A DNA stretch of 64,000 nt, from contig NZ_NFKJ01000005.1 of the NCBI RefSeq assembly GCF_002160325.1, forward strand, positions 86,691-150,690. Reading direction: 5' to 3'. The notes beneath the pieces are model-generated. The model worked only from the letters and a program-made list of their open reading frames with translations. It made no database searches and was not told where the DNA came from. The translations under genes and the position numbers were made by a program. Positions 44,227-52,451 of this stretch are shown one piece after another (the first letter of the stretch is position 1; each line of letters starts with the position of its first letter). Source of the stretch: Lachnoclostridium sp. An181. Lineage in GTDB: Bacteria; Bacillota; Clostridia; Lachnospirales; Lachnospiraceae.

Positions 44227-44643
44227 TTACCTGCCCCTATGCTTTTCTTTCTTTTTCTGCTGTTTCAGTTCAAACTGTCGCTTTTTCTCTGCTTCCCGTT
44301 GTTCCCGGCTCACAGTCTTACGTTCAGTTTTTAACTGCTCCTGCTGTAATCTCAAAGCCTGTTGCGACTTCGTTCCTATCCCGGTGTTCTGTACCTGTTT
44401 CCGCACGTCCCTCTGTACCCGTTTCGGATTACGCCCAGCTTCCTTTACATCAGTTGCCACAGCCGGACTAAATTTCAGTCGATAGTAATTTTTCAGAACA
44501 AAATCATATATCTCGTAATCTTTCGGCTCCGCTCCAAACGTAACCTTGCATACAGTTAATTTTCTCTCCGATATATGTTCAAAAACACCTACCCAAAATG
44601 GTTCCTCAAAAAATACTGTCAGTCTCCCTGATACTTTGTCCAT
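44227..44643 (-). CDS. yjdF: YjdF family protein (DUF2992)
   Basis: A 138-residue protein. The N-terminal half (LTVFFEEPFWVGVFEHISER, then TFGAEPKDYEIYDFVLKNYY) matches YjdF, and the C-terminal half is very charged and helical (QQALRLQQEQLKTERKT). In Bacillus yjdF is controlled by a riboswitch that binds azaaromatic compounds and is thought to respond to toxic aromatics. The ATG at 44643 follows AAGGAGGAATTGTC. The upstream leader at 44650-44785 looks like that riboswitch. Confidence 0.88.
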   Translation of the reverse strand: MDKVSGRLTVFFEEPFWVGVFEHISERKLTVCKVTFGAEPKDYEIYDFVLKNYYRLKFSPAVATDVKEAGRNPKRVQRDVRKQVQNTGIGTKSQQALRLQQEQLKTERKTVSREQREAEKKRQFELKQQKKKEKHRGR

Positions 44644-44649
44644 GACAAT

Positions 44650-44785
44650 TCCTCCTTAAATGATTGTATGAACAAAGAACGGACGACCCTAAGGAGGGAG
44701 GGTTACTTACACCAGATGGTGCGGCCGGGCTACCTACCGGCTCTGTAAGAGATTTCCTCTTACGTTGCGTTTTTATCTTTGCTCC
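44650..44785 (-). ncRNA. Probable yjdF-motif riboswitch
   Basis: The minus-strand leader of yjdF is unusually GC-rich for the region. It contains AAAAACGCAACG, then AGCCGGTAGGTAGCCCGGC (a stem), CACCATCTGGTG (a perfect short hairpin), and AACCCTCC/GGAGGG-type pairing near the ribosome-binding site. Position, length and structure fit the yjdF RNA class. The class assignment is from memory of the motif and not from a model search. Confidence 0.65.
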
Positions 44786-44836
44786 TTGATTTTATCACAT
44801 TTTCTATTATATAGCCATATATATTAAGGGTATATC

Positions 44837-45235
44837 ATGTCTCCACATCCCCATTTTACCATTCCAACACTCCCTCAATTGTCTGTTTCTATCCTTTCAA
44901 ATCATTCAGCCTCTCATACAAACTGTCACGTTTTTTACAGAATAATTTCTTGCATCCTACCTGCTCTCTCAATCTCTCCCGACAATCTAGCTCTATCCGC
45001 TCATACTCTCCGCTCAAACTGCGTCTCTTATTATTATTTGATTTTATCTGCTCCGATACACATACCCAGTCAATCAAATTGCGTACTTCCATATCTGTTA
45101 CTCTATCAATCCCCCTATCTGTTCATTTCAAATATACGCTTCGGACGTTTATCTACCTATTCTGCTCATTCCAGATCCTTAGGCCGTTCTACTATTGACC
45201 GTACCTGTTCTCTATCGAAATTAGACCTCCTAAAT
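44837..45235 (-). pseudogene. Duplicated remnant of the relaxase 3' end and its downstream gene
   Basis: 44889-45092 reads MEVRNLIDWVCVSEQIKSNN and is a decayed copy of the gene at 46400-46711 (EVRNLIDWICVSEQIKTNNN). 45110-45234 matches the last 100 bases of the relaxase gene (46724-46830). The MarR-flavodoxin pair thus lies between a full and a broken copy of the same DNA. The flavodoxin stop lies at the join. Confidence 0.75.
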
Positions 45236-45765
45236 CATAATTCTTCAATGTATTTCAACAACGCTTCTAAATATGCTTTATCTGTCCAATCACACTTTTG
45301 ACCTGCTGCACACATCAGTGCCTTTTGCCATGGTTCATACTCATCTGGATTTTGTTTAGCAACTACTTTCTGTAACATCTTGCAAAGAGTTCTGTCAGTA
45401 AACTTCATCTTTTCTTCATCCCATGCCCCTCGACAATAGAACAACGGTATATTACGAAGTTCATCTTTGAAATGCATTTTTCTTATTTGCATGATTGCCT
45501 TCTCATCATATGGAGAAGCACCAATTGCAAATACAACAATCTTCTTATTTCCTAGCCGACCTATATTCTTCTTTATAAATTGTAATCCTGCGATACCGGA
45601 AGCATAAACACCTCCACCTAAAATGATCACATCATAATTCTGTAGATTTGCAACCTTAGCATCTTTTGTTTCAATACAGTCATACCCTGTTTCTTCGACT
45701 AGCCAATCAGCATACTTTTTAGTTGCTCCATATTTTGATTGATACAGAATAATACCTCTACTCAT
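45235..45765 (-). CDS. Flavodoxin-domain protein
   Basis: A 176-residue protein. The N-terminal IILYQSKYGATKKYADWLVE is the FMN-phosphate loop, followed by YDVIILGGGVYASGIAGLQF and KKIVVFAIGASPYDEK. This is a flavodoxin of the protoporphyrinogen-oxidase HemG-like or Flavodoxin_5 type. It overlaps the MarR gene by 8 bases and is likely repressed by it. A redox or stress role is inferred. Confidence 0.85.
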   Translation of the reverse strand: MSRGIILYQSKYGATKKYADWLVEETGYDCIETKDAKVANLQNYDVIILGGGVYASGIAGLQFIKKNIGRLGNKKIVVFAIGASPYDEKAIMQIRKMHFKDELRNIPLFYCRGAWDEEKMKFTDRTLCKMLQKVVAKQNPDEYEPWQKALMCAAGQKCDWTDKAYLEALLKYIEEL

Positions 45766-46240
45766 AATCTCTAATCTCCTTTAAGTTATCCTCAATTTGT
45801 ATAATGGTCTGTATCGTTATTTGTAATTGCTCCTCAGAAACTCCTTCAAACATTTTTGTCATAATTCTCATCGTCATCTCATCATTTTTTTCACTAAATT
45901 CTCTACAATATTCAGTAAGTTCTATACGCTGTTTTCTCTTGTCATTTTCATCTAACGAAATGCTAACAAAACCTTTCTTCTCCAGTTTTAATAAGATCTG
46001 TTTTACATTCTGATGAGAACTTCCCATTATTTCTGCAAGTTCTTTTACTGTTGGCTTTTCTTTACACATCTTGATACAAATAATAGCAAAAAACTGCTTC
46101 CAACTAATTTCTTTCATCGCACTATCTGCTACCGCTTGAAATCTGTTTTCAAACGCACTCAATAAGCCAAGCAAAAAATATGATGACCTAATGCCTGTAA
46201 AATCAACTTTGTCACTGTTCATTACTTCTTTAATTTTCAT
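45758..46240 (-). CDS. MarR-family transcriptional regulator
   Basis: A 160-residue winged-helix regulator. The DNA-binding part is KPTVKELAEIMGSSHQNVKQ followed by LLKLEKKGFVSISLDENDKR (the wing). Helices at both ends form the dimer. The ATG at 46240 follows GGAGAATGAT. A perfect 46-bp palindrome lies just upstream and overlaps the ribosome-binding region, so it is surely autoregulated. The co-regulated gene is the flavodoxin downstream. Confidence 0.88.
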   Translation of the reverse strand: MKIKEVMNSDKVDFTGIRSSYFLLGLLSAFENRFQAVADSAMKEISWKQFFAIICIKMCKEKPTVKELAEIMGSSHQNVKQILLKLEKKGFVSISLDENDKRKQRIELTEYCREFSEKNDEMTMRIMTKMFEGVSEEQLQITIQTIIQIEDNLKEIRDYE

Positions 46241-46249
46241 ATCATTCTC

Positions 46250-46295
46250 CAAAAGGTAATATATTACTTTTATAAAAGTAATATATTACCTTTTG
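46250..46295. promoter_or_regulatory. Perfect 46-bp palindrome, MarR operator
   Basis: The half CAAAAGGTAATATATTACTT plus TTA is followed by its exact reverse complement. Within each half, GTAATATATTAC is itself palindromic. It lies just before the marR start. Its TATATT-rich arms may also overlap the promoter. It is the likely operator for the marR-flavodoxin operon. Confidence 0.8.
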
Positions 46296-46399
46296 TTTGT
46301 CAATAGAAAAGATGGACAAAACATCTGTCTTTAACATAATCGTAAATTACAATTTGTTGCACTAAGTATAGCATGCTACTGCTATACCCTATGCTTCTA

Positions 46400-46711
46400 T
46401 TATTCTAACACCCTTTCAATTTCCTGCCTTTTCCCTCTCAGATTATTCTGCTTCTCATAAAGTCTATCTCGTTCTTTACAAAGTTCTTTCATGCGCTCCA
46501 ACTCCTCCCTCACGCCTTCCCTGCACTTCGGCTCTATCTGCTTATATTCTCCGGTCAGTTTGCGTATTTCATTGTTATTCGTTTTTATCTGCTCCGACAC
46601 GCATATCCAATCGATCAAATTCCGTACTTCTATATCTGTATCATATAAATCTGTTTCCAAAAGAATTTTGGCGCACAGCCGAACAATAATCTTTTTTTCC
46701 ATATCTGTCAC
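46400..46711 (-). CDS. Small coiled-coil protein following the relaxase
   Basis: A 103-residue protein. The first half is IIVRLCAKILLETDLYDTDI then EVRNLIDWICVSEQIKTNNN; the second half is a highly charged coiled coil. The GTG at 46711 follows GGGGAG, 12 bases past the relaxase stop. It is probably an accessory mobilisation protein, as a decayed copy lies with the relaxase 3' end at 44.9 kb. The family is not recognised. Confidence 0.65.
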   Translation of the reverse strand: MTDMEKKIIVRLCAKILLETDLYDTDIEVRNLIDWICVSEQIKTNNNEIRKLTGEYKQIEPKCREGVREELERMKELCKERDRLYEKQNNLRGKRQEIERVLE

Positions 46712-46723
46712 TGTATCACTCCC

Positions 46724-48073
46724 CTATCTGGTCATTTCATGTAAACGTCTCGAACGTTTAGCCGCCTTTTCCGCTCGTTCTAAGTTCTTACTCTGTTCTA
46801 CTATAGACTGTACACGCTCTTCTCCGAAATATTGCTTCAACCGCCCCAAGTCTGCCGCTTGTTCCTGTAATCTATCGATTACCATTCTCTGTCCCATAGC
46901 CCGATCCGTCAGATATTCAATCTTTTCCTCTTGCATGTTTATTTTTGTGGTCAGTTTCTTTACCTGTTCCATAAGATGAATACACCTTATTGTCAGTTCT
47001 TTTATAACATCTTTCAGTCGCTCTACAAGAGATAATGCCTTTTTATCTCGGTAAGTCTTTGCACTCATAAAGGCCCCCGGTTCTGGCAACTGCCATTCTT
47101 TATCTTCGTCATAAGCACGTATATTCCGTTCCATAACAGTCTTTGAAATAGACATTTTCTCAATCTCCTGCTGTAACTTTTTCTGCTGTTGTTCCAATTT
47201 TTCATTATCAGATAACAACTTCTCTTTATCTTGTGTCAAAGTTTCCGTCTGTTCTCGCAGTAGATCGTTTGTTATAAAGAGTTCTGAAAGTTCTTGTCGA
47301 ATCTGCTCTGTCTCCTGCACAGCCTTTGTCTGCTGCATTTGAATATCTTGCAATTCATCTTTCCCACCGGAAATAGCTTTTTCTAAAACCGCTACCTCTT
47401 TTTCCCTCTCCTGCTTTTCAAAATCCAGAACAGACAAATGCTTCTCGTGAGTTCCTTTCTGTTCCCATTCAATACCATGTCGTTCCATAATAGCCGCAAG
47501 CTGTTTCTTTTCTGCCGCCACCCACTGGTTTAATTCTGTTTCCCTTCTTGTACCGCCTTTAAAGCCAAGAGCCGATAACGCCTGTTTAAGAGATACTCTT
47601 GTGTCAAGCCCCCTCTTACTTTCCGTCGTATAAGGAACAAAATCAATATGCAAATGTGGAGTGGCTTCATCCATATGCAGATATGCAGAGAATACCCTCA
47701 ATGTAGGATTTCTCTGCTGAAAATCCTGCATATACTCATTAAGTATCTTTGCAGCAAGCTGTCCATCCTCGGTTTTTGCTCCCATATTATCCTTATCCCC
47801 GATTTGCAGAATGATCTCATGGAATGTTTTCTCCTGCTTACCAGCGCGAATTTTTTCATAGTAATTATCAATATAACGATCCTTTCTGCTCTGCTTTTCG
47901 TTATACCTGGCAAGGGCTTCATCAAATAATTCATGATATACATCTTCGATATTTTCATTGATATACTCTATATTCAGATAGCTTCGCTCTGGATTAGTAT
48001 TCTTTGCATGAAATTTTCTACTATTATGGTTGACAGAACCTTTCCCTGTCATAAAGCTGATTGTTCTTTTCAA
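46724..48073 (-). CDS. mobV: MobV-family relaxase (plasmid recombination enzyme), element A
   Basis: A 449-residue relaxase. The N-terminal catalytic domain starts KRTISFMTGKGSVNHNSRKF and has the metal motif HMDEATPHLHIDF near residue 133. Residues 225-330 are a long coiled coil, and the C-terminus is basic. It nicks oriT and pilots the strand in trans-mobilised elements. The start is a TTG at 48073 after GAGAAAGGATATTG. It is the only intact relaxase in the window; elements B and C have broken ones. Confidence 0.92.
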   Translation of the reverse strand: MKRTISFMTGKGSVNHNSRKFHAKNTNPERSYLNIEYINENIEDVYHELFDEALARYNEKQSRKDRYIDNYYEKIRAGKQEKTFHEIILQIGDKDNMGAKTEDGQLAAKILNEYMQDFQQRNPTLRVFSAYLHMDEATPHLHIDFVPYTTESKRGLDTRVSLKQALSALGFKGGTRRETELNQWVAAEKKQLAAIMERHGIEWEQKGTHEKHLSVLDFEKQEREKEVAVLEKAISGGKDELQDIQMQQTKAVQETEQIRQELSELFITNDLLREQTETLTQDKEKLLSDNEKLEQQQKKLQQEIEKMSISKTVMERNIRAYDEDKEWQLPEPGAFMSAKTYRDKKALSLVERLKDVIKELTIRCIHLMEQVKKLTTKINMQEEKIEYLTDRAMGQRMVIDRLQEQAADLGRLKQYFGEERVQSIVEQSKNLERAEKAAKRSRRLHEMTR

Positions 48074-48380
48074 TCAATATCCTTTCTCCCTTTTCGGGTG
48101 GTAATCAGCGCCGGATACGGCGCATAGGCTTTGTTACTTTCGTCGAAAGTAACGCAAAAGCACTTTTGACAGCCGTTCCGGCCATCAGAAGCTGCCTTTG
48201 CGCCCTGCCGGGAGCTTTTCCGTCCTATGGACGAAGCAGCAGTTCCTGCCGCATTTCTGCTTCCGTATCATATCCCACGCTCCTCTCCAAGACCGCAACA
48301 ATGCAAGGTCTATATATTTTGCAACCTTACAAATCCTAAATCCGCAAATTCTATATACTCTGCGTTGTTGCGCTGTTGCC
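48074..48380. other. Relaxase-upstream region, likely oriT (element A)
   Basis: A 307-base gap with no gene. 48100-48240 matches two other relaxase-start regions in the window. It holds CGCCGGATACGGCGC, the near-perfect inverted repeat GTTACTTTCG/CGAAAGTAAC at 48133-48153, CAAAAGCACTTTTGACAG and GCCCTGCCGGGAGC. oriT of MobV systems usually lies just upstream of mob, so this is the best candidate. No nick site is identified. Confidence 0.5.
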
Positions 48381-49361
48381 TTAATCTGTTCTTACTTTGT
48401 TCAATTCCCAATACCAAGAATTGTTTATCCTCTTCGCTCTGACTCCCAATTCCTTTTTTGCATTTTCAAGCGTCCGTCTGGATATATTCTGTTCCTCCGC
48501 AAGATTAAAAATCTCATTGCTCTGTATAGCATTGTTTGTTTCTGCAAGTTTCCGGAGTAGACGCTTTGCCTGTTCCAATTTATTCGCTTTTGGAGCAATT
48601 CCGCCTAAAACTTCATCTGCTGTAATCTCATAATCCCCGAGCCAAAGAAAACCGTCCTCCGATAATTGAAATGCTTTCGGATGACCGAATCCCGCCAGAT
48701 TATTTTTTATCTGGACTACAGCCCTTATATTCTCTTCACCTTCCACTCTGCCAACTAGCAATACACTTCTTGCTACTGCAAAAAAGTCAATAGAACCCAT
48801 TCCTCTGTATGCCGCTTTATTCCCTGCTGCTTTGTTCATGTGCCCCACAAGTACAATAGCACATTGATATTTTTCTGCCAGAGATGCAAGTTTTTTTGTC
48901 ATATCCCTTGCTTCATTTGCTCGATTCATATCCATACTGCCGCCGAGATAAGCCTGTATCGGATCTAAAATAAGAAGTTTTGCCTTGGTCCTTATAATCG
49001 CTTCCTCCAATCGTTCATCTATCATAGAAAGTGATTTTATACTTTCATCTATAACAGAAATGTTCTCACAATCTGCTCCTGCTGCTTCCAAGCGGGGTTT
49101 TATCGTATCGGTGAGTCCATCCTCCGCACTCTGATAGATTACTGTCAATGGCTCTGACAACTTCATCCCACGATCTAAACCCTCACCCTTTGATAATTTG
49201 GCCGCTATATTAAGTACAAATGTTGTTTTACCGTCTCCCGGATCGCCTTGTATAATTGTCAGCTTCCCATATGGAATAAATGGATACCACAGCCATACCA
49301 CTTCCTGCGACTGTATCTCCGACATTTTAATCATCTGTAATTCTGTTCTTGTTTCTTCCAT
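48381..49361 (-). CDS. RepA-like AAA/RecA-fold ATPase (element A)
   Basis: A 326-residue ATPase. Walker A is GDPGDGKTT, Walker B is AKLLILDPIQAY, and the conserved CAIVLVGHMNKA then YRGMGSIDFFAVARSVLLVG follows. It is similar throughout to 36929-37927 in element B. The ATG at 49361 follows AAAGCGGAGGGC; a longer frame opens at GTG 49454 and overlaps the MobC-like gene. It is a probable replication ATPase of the excised element. Confidence 0.86.
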   Translation of the reverse strand: MEETRTELQMIKMSEIQSQEVVWLWYPFIPYGKLTIIQGDPGDGKTTFVLNIAAKLSKGEGLDRGMKLSEPLTVIYQSAEDGLTDTIKPRLEAAGADCENISVIDESIKSLSMIDERLEEAIIRTKAKLLILDPIQAYLGGSMDMNRANEARDMTKKLASLAEKYQCAIVLVGHMNKAAGNKAAYRGMGSIDFFAVARSVLLVGRVEGEENIRAVVQIKNNLAGFGHPKAFQLSEDGFLWLGDYEITADEVLGGIAPKANKLEQAKRLLRKLAETNNAIQSNEIFNLAEEQNISRRTLENAKKELGVRAKRINNSWYWELNKVRTD

Positions 49362-49450
49362 AATGCCCTCCGCTTTTAAAATCTCATTGTCACTGGAAGA
49401 AACCTCTGCTATACTCATACTGTGATTACCGATAACAGAGGTTTCCGTTA

Positions 49451-49840
49451 TCACATGCCCTGACAGTTGCCGCTGTCTGGGCTTTTTTCATCAGTTTCCT
49501 GCCACAGATATCTTGCTCCGTTCAACATCCAGAGAACTGCTTTTAACATATCTTCATAAGCTGTATGCAGCTCCCGGATTTCTTCTGAAGTAATCTCTCT
49601 CTTTCCGTCCTTTAATTGCTCTGCTATCTCTAACAGACTGTTTTCCATTTCCTGTAATTTCTCTACAATCTGATAGACAGTCTCTTTCTTCCCTACCACA
49701 CAAACACGATTGTAAATACAGGAACGGACAAAATAATCTTTTTTCTTCATACCACTGACAAGAATTTTCGCTTCGATTTCATCTCGTTCTCTGGGAGAAA
49801 TACGAAAGCTAATTGTCGGATATTTGTGTGTACCACTCAT
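49451..49840 (-). CDS. MobC-like mobilisation accessory protein (element A)
   Basis: A 129-residue protein. The N-terminus HKYPTISFRISPRERDEIEA, then SGMKKKDYFVRSCIYNRVCV, is a ribbon-helix-helix/MobC pattern. The C-terminal half is helical. It overlaps the integrase stop by 4 bases. In both elements this gene lies between integrase and RepA-like. Confidence 0.7.
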   Translation of the reverse strand: MSGTHKYPTISFRISPRERDEIEAKILVSGMKKKDYFVRSCIYNRVCVVGKKETVYQIVEKLQEMENSLLEIAEQLKDGKREITSEEIRELHTAYEDMLKAVLWMLNGARYLWQETDEKSPDSGNCQGM

Positions 49841-50922
49841 TCTTCCATGCCCTCCTTAAATTCTTCGTTCAATAACATTGCCATTTTTGTCTGCTCTGTT
49901 GGAAACATATGTGCATAACGATAAGTAATATCAACACTTTCATGTCCTACCCGATTTCCAATTGATACAGCCGAAAATCCCATACTGATCAGCAGAGAAA
50001 TATGCGAATGTCTCAAATCATGGATTCTGATACGCTTTACTCCTGCTTTCTCTGCACCTCTTGTCATTTCATGGTGCAGAAAACTTTTTGTCAGATGAAA
50101 GATACGATCCGTAGGAAGAAGCCCATATAATCTACTGATATAATCTTTCAATTCATCACACAGGAAATCCGGCATACTTATATTCCGTTTACTTTTTGGA
50201 GTCTTCGGATCTGTAATGACGTCTTTCCCCTCTAATCGCTGATAGGATTTTGTAATCCGAATGACCTTGTTATCAAAATCAATATCCTGCGGAGTAAGTG
50301 CTAACAGTTCTCCTACGCGCAGACCACACCAGTATAATATCTGGAATGCATGGTATGAATATGGCTTGTCTTTTACCGCTTCAATAAATTTTAAGTATTC
50401 CTCTTTTGTCCAGAAAAGCATCTCCTCTGCTTTCCCTTTTCCAAGCGGCCCAGCCTTTACAACCGGATTGCTTTTCAGCTCATAGAAACGCACCGCATGA
50501 TTAAAAAGAGCACTTAATTCTGATTGCAGAGTTTTCAGATACGTAGGCGCATAAGGCTTTCCTTTAGCATCACGGTAAGAAATCTGTTCATTCTGCCATT
50601 GGATAATATCTGTCGCACGAATGTCACGCATTTTCTTGTCCTTAAAATATGGCAATAACTTCGTCCGCAGAATATGCTCCTTTGTCAGCCAAGTATTGTG
50701 TTTTAGTTTCGGCTTCATATCTCTGGTGTAGGCTTCTACAAACTCGCCAAAAGTCATATCCAGATCAGCAGCTTCTTTCATACGAAAATGATGTTCCCAT
50801 TCTGTCGCTTCCCGTTTAGTCTTAAAACCTCTTTTCACTTTCCGACAGTTTTTTCCTGTCCAATCATAATAGTGAAACGATACATACCATGTTCCACGCT
50901 TTTCATCTTTGTACGCCGCCAT
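49837..50922 (-). CDS. int: Tyrosine integrase (element A)
   Basis: A 361-residue integrase alignable along its length with 38353-39462. It has the arm-binding YYDWTGKNCRKVKRGFKTKR, core-binding HNTWLTKEHILRTKLLPYFK and the catalytic WCGLRVGELLAL, IHDLRHSHISLL and HESVDITYRYAHMFP. The Arg, His-x-x-Arg, His and Tyr set is complete. The ATG at 50922 follows GGGAGGTGAGGTT. It likely targets the guaA end, like its relative in element B. Confidence 0.95.
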   Translation of the reverse strand: MAAYKDEKRGTWYVSFHYYDWTGKNCRKVKRGFKTKREATEWEHHFRMKEAADLDMTFGEFVEAYTRDMKPKLKHNTWLTKEHILRTKLLPYFKDKKMRDIRATDIIQWQNEQISYRDAKGKPYAPTYLKTLQSELSALFNHAVRFYELKSNPVVKAGPLGKGKAEEMLFWTKEEYLKFIEAVKDKPYSYHAFQILYWCGLRVGELLALTPQDIDFDNKVIRITKSYQRLEGKDVITDPKTPKSKRNISMPDFLCDELKDYISRLYGLLPTDRIFHLTKSFLHHEMTRGAEKAGVKRIRIHDLRHSHISLLISMGFSAVSIGNRVGHESVDITYRYAHMFPTEQTKMAMLLNEEFKEGMEE

Positions 50923-50937
50923 AACCTCACCTCCCTC

Positions 50938-51126
50938 TTAATTTGTCTGCGCCATACCATAAAATTTTTCTTCATAGTATTTTCTGCTTACTCTTCCAGC
51001 GATTGTAATAAATCCTTTTGCTTTCAGTTCTTCATTCATCTGCCGCACTAATTTGTAGGCAAATGGTTTTGAAACACCCAAATCCTGTGCAACTTCTCCG
51101 GCTGTTACAAATAAATCATTTTTCAA
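50938..51126 (-). CDS. Excisionase-like helix-turn-helix protein (element A)
   Basis: A 62-residue protein: FVTAGEVAQDLGVSKPFAYK, then ITIAGRVSRKYYEEKFYGM. It is the equivalent of 39465-39659 (same I-x-G-R-x-x-R-x-F/Y-Y-E ending). The start is TTG at 51126 after AAGGAGGATATC. It lies 15 bases upstream of the integrase. Confidence 0.75.
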   Translation of the reverse strand: MKNDLFVTAGEVAQDLGVSKPFAYKLVRQMNEELKAKGFITIAGRVSRKYYEEKFYGMAQTN

Positions 51127-51147
51127 ATAGATATCCTCCTTGTTGTT

Positions 51148-51257
51148 TTAGCTTTTTTGTTAAGTTCCGTATTTGTATTATACTTAGCATTTTTGTTATT
51201 GTCAATAGCATATTTGTTAAACTTATCTTTTTTATTAAATTTAGCATTTATGATAAG
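51148..51257. promoter_or_regulatory. Four repeated operator-like sites, element A type
   Basis: TTAGCTTTTTTGTTAAG (51148), TTAGCATTTTTGTTATT (51184), ATAGCATATTTGTTAAA (51205) and TTAGCATTTATGATAAG (51241) lie upstream of xis. The spacing resembles the element B set, but the sequence differs (TTAGCA versus CTATAC). They are probable targets of the XRE protein at 51825-52397. Confidence 0.65.
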
Positions 51258-51329
51258 TTTTTGTTGTCGTATGATTTGAGTTATGCTAGAATATAAGAAA
51301 TAGGATAGCCATTTTCATAGGAGGGCTTT

Positions 51330-51803
51330 ATGAAATATACAATACGGGAAATGACAGCACAGGAGTATCCGTTATTGAACGATTTTTTATATGAAGCCAT
51401 TTTTGTTCCAGAAGGAGTAGAGCCACCTTCAAAAAGTATTATTACTGCTCCTGAGCTGCAGATTTATGTTAAGGATTTCGGAACATCAAAAGATGATTTT
51501 TCATTAGTTGCTGAAGTCGAGAATAAAATCATTGGTGCTGTCTGGGTGAGAATTATGAATGATTACGGACATATTGATGATAAGACGCCTTCCCTTGCAA
51601 TCTCTCTGTATAAAAAATATCGAGGTCAAGGAATTGGGAGCAGTTTGATAAAAGAAATGTTATCTCTGCTACAAGCACACGGTTATAAACATGTTTCACT
51701 TTCCGTTCAAAAAGCTAATTATGCAACTAAACTGTACCAAAAAATAGGTTTTAGAATCATAAAGGAAATCGGCGACGAATGGATTATGACATATAACTTA
51801 TAG
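51330..51803 (+). CDS. GNAT-family N-acetyltransferase
   Basis: A 157-residue protein. Motif A reads LAISLYKKYRGQGIGSSLIK (the acetyl-CoA pyrophosphate loop R/Q-x-x-G-x-G/A), and motif B has YATKLYQKIGFRII. The N-terminus IREMTAQEYPLLNDFLYEAI is typical. ATAGGAGGGCTTT precedes the ATG. It lies directly before the XRE gene, as in an operon. The substrate is unknown. Confidence 0.88.
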   Translation: MKYTIREMTAQEYPLLNDFLYEAIFVPEGVEPPSKSIITAPELQIYVKDFGTSKDDFSLVAEVENKIIGAVWVRIMNDYGHIDDKTPSLAISLYKKYRGQGIGSSLIKEMLSLLQAHGYKHVSLSVQKANYATKLYQKIGFRIIKEIGDEWIMTYNL

Positions 51804-51824
51804 ATTTCAGAAAGGACATGATTT

Positions 51825-52397
51825 ATGGTATTAGGAGAACGAATTAAGAGAATACGAACATTTCGTGGATTAACACAGCGCGAATTAGGCTTAAAACTGG
51901 GATACGAGGAACGAAATGCTGATGTTCGTGTAGCGCAATATGAGTCTGGTTATCGTGTCCCTAAAAAAGACACGCTCATGGAAATTGCTAAGATTTTAAA
52001 TGTGAACTATATCAATTTTATCACCGAAGCCCCTGGATGCGCCGAGGACATTATGCAAACATTCTTCTGGCTTGACGAAGACAATCGCAACACCTTTCAT
52101 TTATTCCAACTTGTGCGTAATCCCGGTAAGTGCAACGCTTCTGATGATAAATCTGTCCGATATAATGACAGCGACAAATGGCCTGCTCATGCTCCTGTAG
52201 GTATGTGGATTGATTATGGTCTGGTAAATGAATTTCTTCGTGAATGGTGTCTGCGAAAAGAGCAGTTAAAGAACGGAGAGATTTCAGAAGACGAATATTT
52301 TGAATGGAAGATCAACTGGCCTGCAACCAGTAGTGATGTTGATGAAAAAGGAAATGATAAACATAATAACAGTTATATCTGGAAATCCTTAATATAA
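51825..52397 (+). CDS. XRE-family regulator of element A
   Basis: A 190-residue protein. The helix-turn-helix (MVLGERIKRIRTFRGLTQRE, then RVAQYESGYRVPKKDTLMEI) is clearly related to the 39844-40356 regulator, and both share a C-terminal Trp-rich segment (LVNEFLREWCLRKEQLKNGE). A middle segment (WLDEDNRNTFHLFQL) replaces the short one in B. AAAGGACATGATTT precedes the ATG. It probably controls xis/int through the TTAGCA sites. Confidence 0.85.
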   Translation: MVLGERIKRIRTFRGLTQRELGLKLGYEERNADVRVAQYESGYRVPKKDTLMEIAKILNVNYINFITEAPGCAEDIMQTFFWLDEDNRNTFHLFQLVRNPGKCNASDDKSVRYNDSDKWPAHAPVGMWIDYGLVNEFLREWCLRKEQLKNGEISEDEYFEWKINWPATSSDVDEKGNDKHNNSYIWKSLI

Positions 52398-52451
52398 ATA
52401 TGCTGTTAAATTCTATAAAAACTGTATATATAATTGCAAAATGGAGGAATT

